Part shown: positions 1 through 5,247 of the stretch, piece after piece
Layout: each line of letters starts with the position of its first letter
How positions within the stretch are numbered: position 1 is the first letter of the stretch
Assembly (NCBI GenBank): GCA_001604265.1
Contig: LVBC01000064.1
Location: 1-5,247, forward strand
Length of the DNA: 5,247 bases
Direction of reading: 5' to 3'
Source of the DNA: Spirochaetales bacterium Spiro_01
Lineage (GTDB): Bacteria > Spirochaetota > Spirochaetia > Sphaerochaetales > Sphaerochaetaceae
Program-made: the position numbers and the translations under genes
The notes under the pieces: model-generated
Databases searched by the model: none
Told to the model about the DNA's origin: nothing
What the model saw: only the letters and a program-made list of their open reading frames with translations

Positions 1-57
1 CTGTCTTATCGAATCGATATATGAGATGAACTCTTCTAGAAGGTCTCTGTCGCTCAT
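1..57 (-). CDS. Start of a probable second Xer-type tyrosine recombinase (3' part outside window)
   Basis: An open frame starts at an ATG (55-57) and runs off the left edge. It gives 19 residues, MSDRDLLEEFISYIDSIRQ. An in-frame TAG at 70-72 lies just upstream, so this ATG is the only reasonable start. The pattern (short acidic start, then an LLEEFxxYxxxxR helix) matches the first helix of the core-binding domain of XerC/XerD proteins. The neighbouring DprA-like gene fits: in Bacillus subtilis the dprA homologue smf is followed by topA, trmFO and the xerC homologue codV. If the call is right, this would be the XerC partner of the recombinase at 1610-2575. No Shine-Dalgarno sequence is seen upstream. 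The identity rests on 19 residues plus context and remains tentative. Confidence 0.5.
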   Translation of the reverse strand, partial: MSDRDLLEEFISYIDSIRQ

Positions 58-63
58 AATTAG

Positions 64-77
64 AATATACTATTTTA
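64..77 (-). promoter_or_regulatory. AT-rich leader with -10-like hexamers ahead of the partial Xer-like gene
   Basis: The 17 nt between the dprA-like stop codon and the next ATG are almost all A/T. Read on the minus strand they hold TATATT (69-64), and TAAAAT (77-72) overlaps the stop codon. Each differs from TATAAT at one position. No good -35 hexamer sits at 16-18 nt from either. If TATATT is used, transcription would begin at or beside the ATG, giving a leaderless mRNA. That would fit the absence of a ribosome binding site. AT-rich junctions often look like this by chance. Confidence 0.22.
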
Positions 78-818
78 TTTCAGCTTCAGAAAGGAAAGTG
101 GAGGATAATTCTCGAACTGGAATTCACCTCCAGCACTCTCATGAAGATAGCCGACTGGAGCAGAGAGAATCTGCACTACAGAGTCGATAACTGGCGCTCC
201 TTCCATTGCAAGATTCCTCCCATACCTGTCCTTCAATGCAAGCCTGTGAAGAAAGAGAGAACCACCATTGTCCAGCACTTCTACTGCAAAGTCGTACTCG
301 GATCTTCTCATCCTGAGAAGAAGCGCACAGGAGGAATGTGCAAGCAGACTCCTGTTGTATAGATGGTTCCTCCACGAGATCGGCAGCTCTGTCCTGAAGG
401 GAGAGAGTATGCAGCCATCCGAAAGCAGTATCCTTGAAAGCCGCTTTCTGTTGTCAAGGAAGTTCTCGATTCCTCCAGGAAGAAGGAGATTTATCCTTCC
501 TGAGGCTTCAAGAGCACCCTCGCAGAGCACTCTTTCCACTCCTCTTGCAGAGTAATTGGTCGAAAAGGAAATCCCATTCAATGCACACTCGAGCCCAAGG
601 CGCCAGGCAGCATATCTGTCCTCATCTTCACCCTGCATGGAAATTATTGCAAGGGATGGAAAGAATGGATGACCCAGTGCCGAGAGAACATCGGGGGAGG
701 CCTCGAAATCGAAGGGATAGCCCTCCTCTCCTCTTTCATAGAAGCCTACACCACTGTTCCAGCTCCTCTTTTCAGAGAGTGGATAGTTGCTTGAATAGAG
801 CAGATCTTCAGCCTTCAT
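75..818 (-). CDS. dprA: Divergent, shortened DprA/Smf-family protein
   Basis: The 247-residue protein can be laid along the DprA Rossmann domain. Residues 55-60 (SLAIIS) match the first strand, where DprA reads VAIVGtR. Residues 81-107 match the SGLARGIDaaAHrgALeagG block, with ARGVE at 91-95 and GALEASG at 101-107. Residues 110-116 match the strand before the Gly-Leu/Asp loop. YNR at 154-156 stands for RNR, and GGSLFLHRLALKDRYGRNLA (185-204) stands for SGSLITARLALEQGREVFA. DprA binds single-stranded DNA and loads RecA during natural transformation; related proteins occur in non-competent species too. Here the GSR loop is MQG, SG is ST (86-87), the ID of GID is VE, and the conserved His is lost. 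The N-terminal helical domain and C-terminal winged helix of full-length DprA (about 300-370 residues) are also missing. The frame is intact, so it is a diverged gene, not an obvious pseudogene. The ATG has only a weak, too-close AGGG upstream. DNA-binding function is uncertain. Confidence 0.62.
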   Translation of the reverse strand: MKAEDLLYSSNYPLSEKRSWNSGVGFYERGEEGYPFDFEASPDVLSALGHPFFPSLAIISMQGEDEDRYAAWRLGLECALNGISFSTNYSARGVERVLCEGALEASGRINLLLPGGIENFLDNRKRLSRILLSDGCILSPFRTELPISWRNHLYNRSLLAHSSCALLLRMRRSEYDFAVEVLDNGGSLFLHRLALKDRYGRNLAMEGAPVIDSVVQILSAPVGYLHESAGGEFQFENYPPLSFLKLK

Positions 819-826
819 GCCCTATC

Positions 827-840
827 TATATTCAAATATA
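827..840. repeat. Short AT palindrome in the permease / dprA-like spacer
   Basis: TATATT CA AATATA forms two 6-nt inverted arms around a 2-nt centre. It lies in the 33-nt gap between the permease stop codon and the dprA-like ATG, the longest gap between two complete genes here. It overlaps the -10-like hexamer of the proposed promoter. It could be an operator half-site pair, or simply low-complexity AT sequence. It is too weak and AT-only to be an intrinsic terminator, and no T-tract of the expected kind follows. Confidence 0.3.
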
Positions 841-864
841 TTATTACTGTCTCAGATGAGTGAA
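835..864 (-). promoter_or_regulatory. Candidate sigma70-type promoter for the dprA-like gene
   Basis: On the minus strand, TTCACT (864-859, four of six matches to TTGACA) is followed after 18 nt by TATATT (840-835, five of six matches to TATAAT). The -35 part lies inside the 3' end of the permease gene. Transcription would start about 10 nt before the dprA-like ATG at 818. It marks the one junction after ftsA where genes do not nearly touch, so a separate transcription unit from here leftward is plausible. The score is modest and could arise by chance. Confidence 0.28.
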
Positions 865-1610
865 AGGACTATGTTCCCAAGCAGGAGAATCAGGACGACG
901 ACAAGCAGAGGTCTTACGACCTTGTCGCCACCACGGATCGCCATCTTCGCCCCGATCTTGTTTCCCAGTACAGAGAAGACAAGGCAGGGAATTCCCAGTC
1001 TGTAGTTGACATTTCCATTGATCATGAAGGTCACAAGGGCTGCCAGATTGGATGAGAAGTTCATGAGCTTCGTGTTTCCACAGGCATCGAGAGTATCGAG
1101 GCCGATAATGATCGTGAAGCCCAGAGTAAGGAACATTCCAGTTCCAGGCCCGAAGAAGCCATCGTAGCAGCCGACTACAAGCCCAAGTGCTGCTGTGATG
1201 CAGAGCATCGTCCTATCAGAAATACTTCTCTCGCTCTTCAGGTTCTTCTTTCTGAGCGTCAATACTGCAAGAACAGGAATGACACAGATCAGCAGATACT
1301 TCAGGTAATAGTCCGAGAAACGGAGTGCAATCTGGGCACCGATAGCAGAACCTATTATCGCAAAGGCTGTGCCGAGCAGTGCTATCTTCCAGATTATATG
1401 CCCCTTTCTTGCGTACTCATACAGTGCAAAACTTCCACCGATAGTAGATGAGAACTTGTTGTTTCCAAGCACATAGATGGGAGGAAGCCCCACTGCGTAG
1501 TAGGCCGGAAGGCTTATAAGCCCACCGCCACCAGCGATCGAATCGATGAATCCTGCCAGGAAAACGAGAAAGAAGAGGATAAGATACTGCAGTGGTGTAA
1601 GTGAAATCAT
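852..1610 (-). CDS. TSUP (TauE/SafE, YfcA-like) membrane permease
   Basis: The 252-residue, strongly hydrophobic protein has about seven to eight membrane-spanning stretches and carries the family's internal duplication. Half one has AGFIDSIAGGGG (19-30) followed by GNNKFSSTIGG (49-59). Half two has GCYDGFFGPGTG (147-158) followed by GNTKLMNFSSNLAAL (178-192). These paired glycine-rich and (T/N)NK/NTK motifs are typical of the TSUP family (formerly DUF81), closest to the YfcA branch. Members move sulfur-containing or organic anions such as sulfite, sulfoacetate or taurine across the inner membrane. The substrate cannot be read from this sequence. Length is normal. The ATG overlaps the recombinase stop codon as TGATG, and a GAGGAG site lies 5 nt upstream, so translation is coupled. 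Its place beside division and recombination genes has no obvious functional reason. Confidence 0.9.
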   Translation of the reverse strand: MISLTPLQYLILFFLVFLAGFIDSIAGGGGLISLPAYYAVGLPPIYVLGNNKFSSTIGGSFALYEYARKGHIIWKIALLGTAFAIIGSAIGAQIALRFSDYYLKYLLICVIPVLAVLTLRKKNLKSERSISDRTMLCITAALGLVVGCYDGFFGPGTGMFLTLGFTIIIGLDTLDACGNTKLMNFSSNLAALVTFMINGNVNYRLGIPCLVFSVLGNKIGAKMAIRGGDKVVRPLLVVVLILLLGNIVLSLI

Positions 1611-2575
1611 CAGAACTCCTCGTCGGACAGAGGACTGAAGGCATCGAAGGCACTCTTCAGACCACTTGTGTCGAGATGAGTATATATCTGTGTTGTCTGA
1701 ATGTCACTATGTCCAAGCAGTTCCTGCACCTCTCTGACTCCTGCGCCCCCTTCAAGAAGGTGAGTTGCAAAGCTGTGCCTCAATGCGTGGACAGTCGAAT
1801 CGATGCCGAGCCTCTGTACGACCTCATGATAGCGCTTGTGCATTCCCTGCCTTGTAATCCTCTCACCCCTGCGTCCAAGGAAGAGTGCATTCTGGTCCCT
1901 TCGCTTGAGGGTCTGGCTCCTGGATGAGTTCTCTGCAGCCTGGGCAAGGTATGGGCGTACATTGACAAGATAATTATCGAGTGCTTCCTTCGCATACGAG
2001 CCTACAAAGCAGGTCCTCTCCTTGTCTCTCTTTCCGATGACTCTGAGCGTTCCCTCCTCACTGTCGTAGGAGTTCACATTCAGGCCAACAGCCTCGCTGA
2101 TCCTGAGCCCGCAGGAGTATATCGTCTCGAAGAAGGTGTAGTCGCGCTGGGAAAGAAGGTCCGAAGAGTCTCTGCCGAAGGCCGAGAGGACCATGTCGAC
2201 CTGCTCCCTTGAAAGGACGTGTGGAAGATATTCGTCTGTCCTTGGCTTTTCAAGGAGCAGTGCAGGATTGTCCTTCCTTATCTTCTCAAGGACAAGGAAG
2301 CGGAAGAAGGAGCGCATTGCAGAGAGTATCCTTGCATCTGTCCTGGCAGCAAGCTCTCTCTCCCTGAGAATGAGTGCAGATTCAAGCTCCTCGAGACTGA
2401 GTGTGGAAATATCCAGCTTCCTTTCGTCACAGAATGAAAGGAGGTATCCCACCTCGCGGCAGTATACCTCTCTTGTCTTCGTATCGAGTCTCCTCTCCTG
2501 GTCAAGGTAGAAATCATACTCCCTGACCAGGTCGTGCGAAGCTCTCGACAGCCTATCTATTACCGTTCTCGTCAT
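1610..2575 (-). CDS. xerD: Xer-type tyrosine site-specific recombinase (probably XerD)
   Basis: The 321-residue protein has an N-terminal SAM-like core-binding domain (about 12-105) and a C-terminal catalytic domain (about 115-305). The full active-site set is visible: Arg158 in SCGLRISE, Lys182 in VIGKRDKER, His263 and Arg266 in [10 protein letters not shown], His289 in LLGHSD and the nucleophile Tyr298 in IYTHLD. Xer proteins resolve chromosome dimers at dif near the septum, usually as a XerC-XerD pair switched on by FtsK. Lying directly after ftsAZ fits a septum-linked role. XerD rather than XerC is inferred because the partial gene beside dprA is the better XerC candidate. The tail after YTHL lacks the usual HPRA ending and reads FSPLSDEEF. 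The ATG lies inside ftsZ (23-nt overlap) with no Shine-Dalgarno sequence seen, so translation probably depends on ribosomes finishing ftsZ. No other start codon is evident nearby. Confidence 0.9.
   Translation of the reverse strand: MTRTVIDRLSRASHDLVREYDFYLDQERRLDTKTREVYCREVGYLLSFCDERKLDISTLSLEELESALILRERELAARTDARILSAMRSFFRFLVLEKIRKDNPALLLEKPRTDEYLPHVLSREQVDMVLSAFGRDSSDLLSQRDYTFFETIYSCGLRISEAVGLNVNSYDSEEGTLRVIGKRDKERTCFVGSYAKEALDNYLVNVRPYLAQAAENSSRSQTLKRRDQNALFLGRRGERITRQGMHKRYHEVVQRLGIDSTVHALRHSFATHLLEGGAGVREVQELLGHSDIQTTQIYTHLDTSGLKSAFDAFSPLSDEEF
1616..1621 (-). promoter_or_regulatory. Ribosome binding site of the permease gene
   Basis: GAGGAG on the minus strand, 5 nt before the ATG at 1610. 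It lies inside the last codons of the recombinase gene and confirms the TGATG-overlap start. Confidence 0.75.
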
Positions 2576-3854
2576 TGATGTTGTTGTATCTGAGAACTGC
2601 AGGAGTGTTTATGTCCTGTCCTGCGGGGCGGTTCTTGAAGCGGTCAATGAGATCCTGGACTCTGTTTATCTTGATGTGGTTGAAGTCATCTGGAGCAGGA
2701 TTCTGCCTTGGAGTACCCTGGACTGGCGGTACAGCTCCTCTCTGATCGTATTCTGGAGCCTGGTGGCCCTGAGATGGCTGCTGATAGTAGCCGCCCTGCG
2801 GATGTGCATTCTCGATATTCCTCGTGCTGAAGACGTTGACCTTCGGATCTGTGGTAGTCGGTCTTGGACCACCCTTTGTCTCGAAGCCGGTCGCAACAAC
2901 TGTTACCTTGATCCTGTCTCCAAGCTCTGCGTTGAAGGACTGGCCGGAGATGATGAGTGCATCCTCTGCACAGTGCTTCTGGATGAGCTCGTTGACGCTC
3001 TGGTACTCCTGGAGTGTCAGGTTGTCGCTTCCACAGATATTGACGAGAACACTCTTGGCACCCTCGATCGATGCATTCTCCAGAAGTGGGTTGCTTATTG
3101 CTGCAGTAGCTGCATCGACAGCCCTGTTGGCACCCTCGCCGAAGCCGATGCCCATAAGCGCATCTCCCTTGCCTCTCATGACCGTCTTGACATCAGCAAA
3201 GTCGATGTTGATCTCGCCTGGCTCAGTGATGAGCTCGGAGATGCCCTGGACACCCTGGAAGAGGACCTCATCTGCCATCAGGAAGGCCTTGCGGATAGGT
3301 GTATTCGGCTCTGTTATCTTCAACAGATACTGGTTCGGGATGATTATAAGGGTATCGACCTGCTTTCTCAGGCGCTCGATACCGGTCTGTGCAAGCTGCA
3401 TCTTCTTGGAGCCCTCGAAGGCAAATGGGGTCGTGACGACACCGACTGTAAGTGCGCCTGTACCCTTTGCGATCTCGGCAACTACAGCAGCAGCACCGGT
3501 TCCGGTACCACCGCCCATACCGGCAGTGATGAAGACCATATCGGTATTATCCAGCTCGGACTTGATCTCCTCCTTGCTCTCCAGTGCAGCCTTCTCGCCG
3601 ATCTCTGGCTGGCCACCTGCACCAAGACCACCGGTAAGCTCCTTTCCGATTGCGATCCTGGTCTGGGCGTTGGACCTCTGGAGTGCCTGGACATCGGTAT
3701 TGAGAGCCAGGAAGTCGACCTTCTTTAGTCCCTGGGCAATCATACGATTGACGGCATTTCCACCACCACCGCCAACACCGACGACCTTGATAATGGTCGG
3801 AGCGCTCTGCTCGCCTGCTGTTGTATCTTCAATATCAAAAAGTCCAAATGCCAT
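2553..3854 (-). CDS. ftsZ: Cell division GTPase FtsZ
   Basis: FtsZ is the tubulin-like GTPase that polymerises into the Z ring and recruits the divisome. The 433-residue protein shows the glycine-rich nucleotide loop [14 protein letters not shown] (25-38), the tubulin signature GGGTGTG (114-120) and the T7-loop catalytic set Asn216, Asp218 and Asp221 (NIDFAD). These are followed by the second domain up to about Gly323 ([11 protein letters not shown]). A Pro/Gln/Gly-rich linker covers about 326-410. A conserved C-terminal peptide, probably INTPAVLRY (415-423), would bind FtsA; it departs from the common DIPxFLRR form. A further ten residues ([10 protein letters not shown]) follow. All catalytic residues are present. 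The start has TAGGAG 6 nt upstream, and the gap to ftsA is 9 nt. The end overlaps the recombinase by 23 nt. The core resembles spirochaete FtsZ as recalled. Confidence 0.98.
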   Translation of the reverse strand: MAFGLFDIEDTTAGEQSAPTIIKVVGVGGGGGNAVNRMIAQGLKKVDFLALNTDVQALQRSNAQTRIAIGKELTGGLGAGGQPEIGEKAALESKEEIKSELDNTDMVFITAGMGGGTGTGAAAVVAEIAKGTGALTVGVVTTPFAFEGSKKMQLAQTGIERLRKQVDTLIIIPNQYLLKITEPNTPIRKAFLMADEVLFQGVQGISELITEPGEINIDFADVKTVMRGKGDALMGIGFGEGANRAVDAATAAISNPLLENASIEGAKSVLVNICGSDNLTLQEYQSVNELIQKHCAEDALIISGQSFNAELGDRIKVTVVATGFETKGGPRPTTTDPKVNVFSTRNIENAHPQGGYYQQPSQGHQAPEYDQRGAVPPVQGTPRQNPAPDDFNHIKINRVQDLIDRFKNRPAGQDINTPAVLRYNNINDENGNR

Positions 3855-3860
3855 ATATAT

Positions 3861-3866
3861 CTCCTA
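3861..3866 (-). promoter_or_regulatory. Ribosome binding site of ftsZ overlapping the ftsA stop codon
   Basis: TAGGAG on the minus strand, 6 nt before the ftsZ ATG. Its first three bases are the ftsA TAG stop codon. Ribosomes ending on ftsA would sit on the ftsZ initiation site, which suggests coupled synthesis with a stronger independent start for ftsZ. Confidence 0.8.
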
Positions 3867-5099
3867 AAACAACCTACCAAAGAAACCTTTGATCTTACTT
3901 GTAAATGAACGACTCTCACTATCCTTTCTAGAGGAATTGGAGCTTGAGGCAGACTGCTTCTTTGCCTCGCTTCTGAGAAGGCCGAGAACTGTGGAGTACT
4001 GAGGATTGATGTAGCTCCTGTCCAGACCTCCTATGGCCTCTGGGAAACCGATTCGTGCAGGCATCTTGAATATCTCCGATGCGAGGTCGGTAACTCCCGA
4101 AAGCAGCGAACCTCCGCCTACAAGCACGACACCTCCACCAAAGCCTGCTGGCAGGTCAAGCTCCTCGAGCTTGCTCTGCAGCATGATGAAGATCTCTGCC
4201 ATCCTCGGCTCTATCACCTCTGCAAGAGCCTTCTTTGCGATCCTCTCGGGTGGCATGCCTCCTACCTGGGGTACAATGACGACATCGGAAGGATTCACAG
4301 AGGGAACATAGCAGGCTCCCGATTCGCACTTGATCTGCTCTGCAAGCTGCTTCGGCTTGTTGAGTATGTATGCAATGTCGTTGGTGACTGCATCTCCACC
4401 GATGGCAACTCCACCTGCGTAGACCGGTCCACCCTGGCAGTATGCGATCATGTTCGTCGAACCGGCACCGATGTTTATCAGTATGGTCCCCATCTCCTTC
4501 TCCTCCGGAGAGAGGACGACGTCGCTGTCAGCGACAGTCTGGAGCATTATTCTCTGTACCTGAAGGCCTGCCTTCTGTACGCACTTTCTCTGATTCTGGC
4601 AGACCGAGGAGCTGCCGCTTATAAGCAGGACCTTGCTCTCGAGTCTGTGTCCGGTCATGTCGATCGGATCCTTTATTCCGCTTCTGGAGTCCACGATGAA
4701 CTCCTGTACAAGAACGTGGAGTATCTCCTGATCCTGCGGCAGCTCTCGAGCCTTTGCAACATCTATCGAACGGAAGATATCGTCCCTTGTGACCTCCTGG
4801 TCCCTGTTGCTGATCGGTACAACGCCATTGGAAGGAATCCCCTGGATATGTTCACCACCTACACCCAGTATGACAGAGTGGATCTCTACACCTGCCTGGA
4901 GTTCGGCATCATTGATCACGGAGTTTATAGTCTTCAGGGTCTGTTCTATGTTCAGGATGGTACCTGATCTGACTCCCTCTGTCGGCTTTTCGCAAAGGGC
5001 GTCTATCATGAGCTGACCGTCCTTGTTCACCGAGCCTATCACCGCTCTGGTAACACTGGAACCTATATCGAGCCCCATCATTATCCTATCTGCTGCCAT
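3864..5099 (-). CDS. ftsA: Cell division protein FtsA
   Basis: FtsA is the actin-like protein that binds the FtsZ tail and tethers Z-ring filaments to the membrane. Numbered from a GTG at 5102, it shows the phosphate-1 loop GLDIGSSVTRAVIG (10-23), the 1C (SHS2) domain at about 85-165, the phosphate-2 loop INIGAGSTN (209-217) and the adenosine motif VVLVGGGSLLSG (325-336). A Ser/Lys-rich linker (382-398) follows, then a C-terminal amphipathic helix TSKIKGFFGRLF (401-412) that acts as the membrane anchor. The length is normal. I prefer the ATG at 5099 (411 residues): GGAG lies 6 nt before it but only 3 nt before the GTG at 5102. The start overlaps the previous stop as TGATG. The phosphate-2 loop has Asn at 210 and 217 where Asp is usual in the actin/Hsp70 superfamily, so ATP turnover may be altered. 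Confidence 0.97.
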   Translation of the reverse strand: MAADRIMMGLDIGSSVTRAVIGSVNKDGQLMIDALCEKPTEGVRSGTILNIEQTLKTINSVINDAELQAGVEIHSVILGVGGEHIQGIPSNGVVPISNRDQEVTRDDIFRSIDVAKARELPQDQEILHVLVQEFIVDSRSGIKDPIDMTGHRLESKVLLISGSSSVCQNQRKCVQKAGLQVQRIMLQTVADSDVVLSPEEKEMGTILINIGAGSTNMIAYCQGGPVYAGGVAIGGDAVTNDIAYILNKPKQLAEQIKCESGACYVPSVNPSDVVIVPQVGGMPPERIAKKALAEVIEPRMAEIFIMLQSKLEELDLPAGFGGGVVLVGGGSLLSGVTDLASEIFKMPARIGFPEAIGGLDRSYINPQYSTVLGLLRSEAKKQSASSSNSSRKDSESRSFTSKIKGFFGRLF

Positions 5100-5247
5100 C
5101 ACCTGCTCCCAAGATTTCTTCGTACCAGAGTGTCCTTGTAAAGATCGTAGTGGACCATATCCCTGGCGATATTCGAGGCAGGGTCGTCCCCTACCTCTTT
5201 CTCAATTACTTTTATACTATCACTTATGCGTGATTTTGAAACTCTCT
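5099..5247 (-). CDS. C-terminal end of an unidentified protein upstream of ftsA (5' truncated)
   Basis: An open frame enters from the right edge and stops at the TGA at 5099-5101, giving 48 residues. The stretch is charged and helical-looking, with IEKEVGDDPASNIARDMVHY in its middle and a basic end (RRNLGSR). The other two minus-strand frames close within 27 nt of the edge. The stop shares one base with the ftsA ATG, so this gene belongs to the same operon. In dcw clusters ftsQ often holds this place, but I see none of the beta-strand character usual at the FtsQ C-terminus. I therefore do not name it. It could be a diverged FtsQ tail or another protein. Confidence 0.6.
   Translation of the reverse strand, partial: RVSKSRISDSIKVIEKEVGDDPASNIARDMVHYDLYKDTLVRRNLGSR
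5106..5109 (-). promoter_or_regulatory. Ribosome binding site deciding the ftsA start
   Basis: GGAG on the minus strand lies 6 nt before the ATG at 5099 and 3 nt before the alternative GTG at 5102. The spacing favours the ATG. It sits within the last codons of the upstream gene. Confidence 0.6.

Noticed and set aside
819..851. Intrinsic terminator between the permease and the dprA-like gene
   Set aside because: The only inverted repeat is AT-only with a 2-nt loop and no GC stem or following T-run, so termination is unlikely.
434..859. A 141-codon plus-strand frame opposite the dprA-like gene
   Set aside because: The product is His/Arg/Ser-rich with no recognisable fold, whereas the minus-strand frame matches the DprA domain along its length.
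1610..2575. Recombinase as an integrase of a mobile element
   Set aside because: Size and motifs are of the compact Xer type. It overlaps housekeeping genes on both sides, and no attachment repeats or other mobile genes are seen.
2676..3728. A 350-codon open frame on the plus strand opposite ftsZ
   Set aside because: It is antisense to a certain ftsZ, its Cys/Leu/Asp-rich product resembles no family, and the openness follows from ftsZ codon choice on the other strand.
2824..3867. A 347-codon plus-strand frame, also opposite ftsZ
   Set aside because: A second antisense shadow with a low-complexity Ser/Pro/Ala product. Two long overlapping frames on one strand point to codon bias, not coding.
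5100..5102. GTG as the ftsA start codon
   Set aside because: It is only 3 nt from the GGAG site; the adjacent ATG at 5099 has a 6-nt spacing. It adds only one residue, so it cannot be fully excluded.

Overview
The window is a densely packed chromosomal block, with every supported gene on the minus strand. In transcription order (right to left) it holds: the 3' end of an unidentified gene, ftsA, ftsZ, a Xer-type tyrosine recombinase, a TSUP/YfcA-type membrane permease, a divergent DprA/Smf-family protein, and the first 19 codons of a gene that looks like a second Xer recombinase. The FtsZ and FtsA proteins read as spirochaete-like (recalled similarity to Treponema/Sphaerochaeta FtsZ). This lineage call is an inference from memory, not a search. 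Base composition looks to be roughly half G+C by eye, with AT-rich spacers.

Right part (about 2553-5247): this is the end of a division (dcw-type) cluster. The incomplete upstream gene ends in a TGATG overlap with ftsA. The ftsA stop codon lies inside the ftsZ ribosome binding site. The 3' end of ftsZ overlaps the recombinase gene by 23 nt. FtsA (membrane anchor) and FtsZ (ring-forming GTPase) make the core of the divisome.

Middle (852-2575): the recombinase has the complete R-K-H-R-H-Y catalytic set and is probably XerD. It overlaps the permease gene in another TGATG junction. The four genes from the partial gene through the recombinase, plus the permease, therefore look like one translationally coupled transcript. 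Resolving chromosome dimers at the septum is a natural companion to FtsA/FtsZ. The permease has no obvious link to division.

Left part (1-851): a 33-nt AT-rich gap with a small palindrome and a promoter-like sequence separates the permease from a 247-residue protein. That protein follows the DprA Rossmann fold along its length but lacks several hallmark residues and the usual extra domains. Beyond it another gene runs off the window; its N-terminus resembles the core-binding domain of XerC. A dprA-to-xerC neighbourhood is known from other bacteria (smf-topA-trmFO-codV in Bacillus subtilis), which supports both calls.

I see no RNA genes, CRISPR arrays, insertion sequences or convincing terminators. 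No stretch over 300 bases lacks a gene. I found no clearly new system. The most unusual points are the degenerate DprA, the pair of Xer genes around it, and two Asp-to-Asn changes in the FtsA nucleotide-binding motif.
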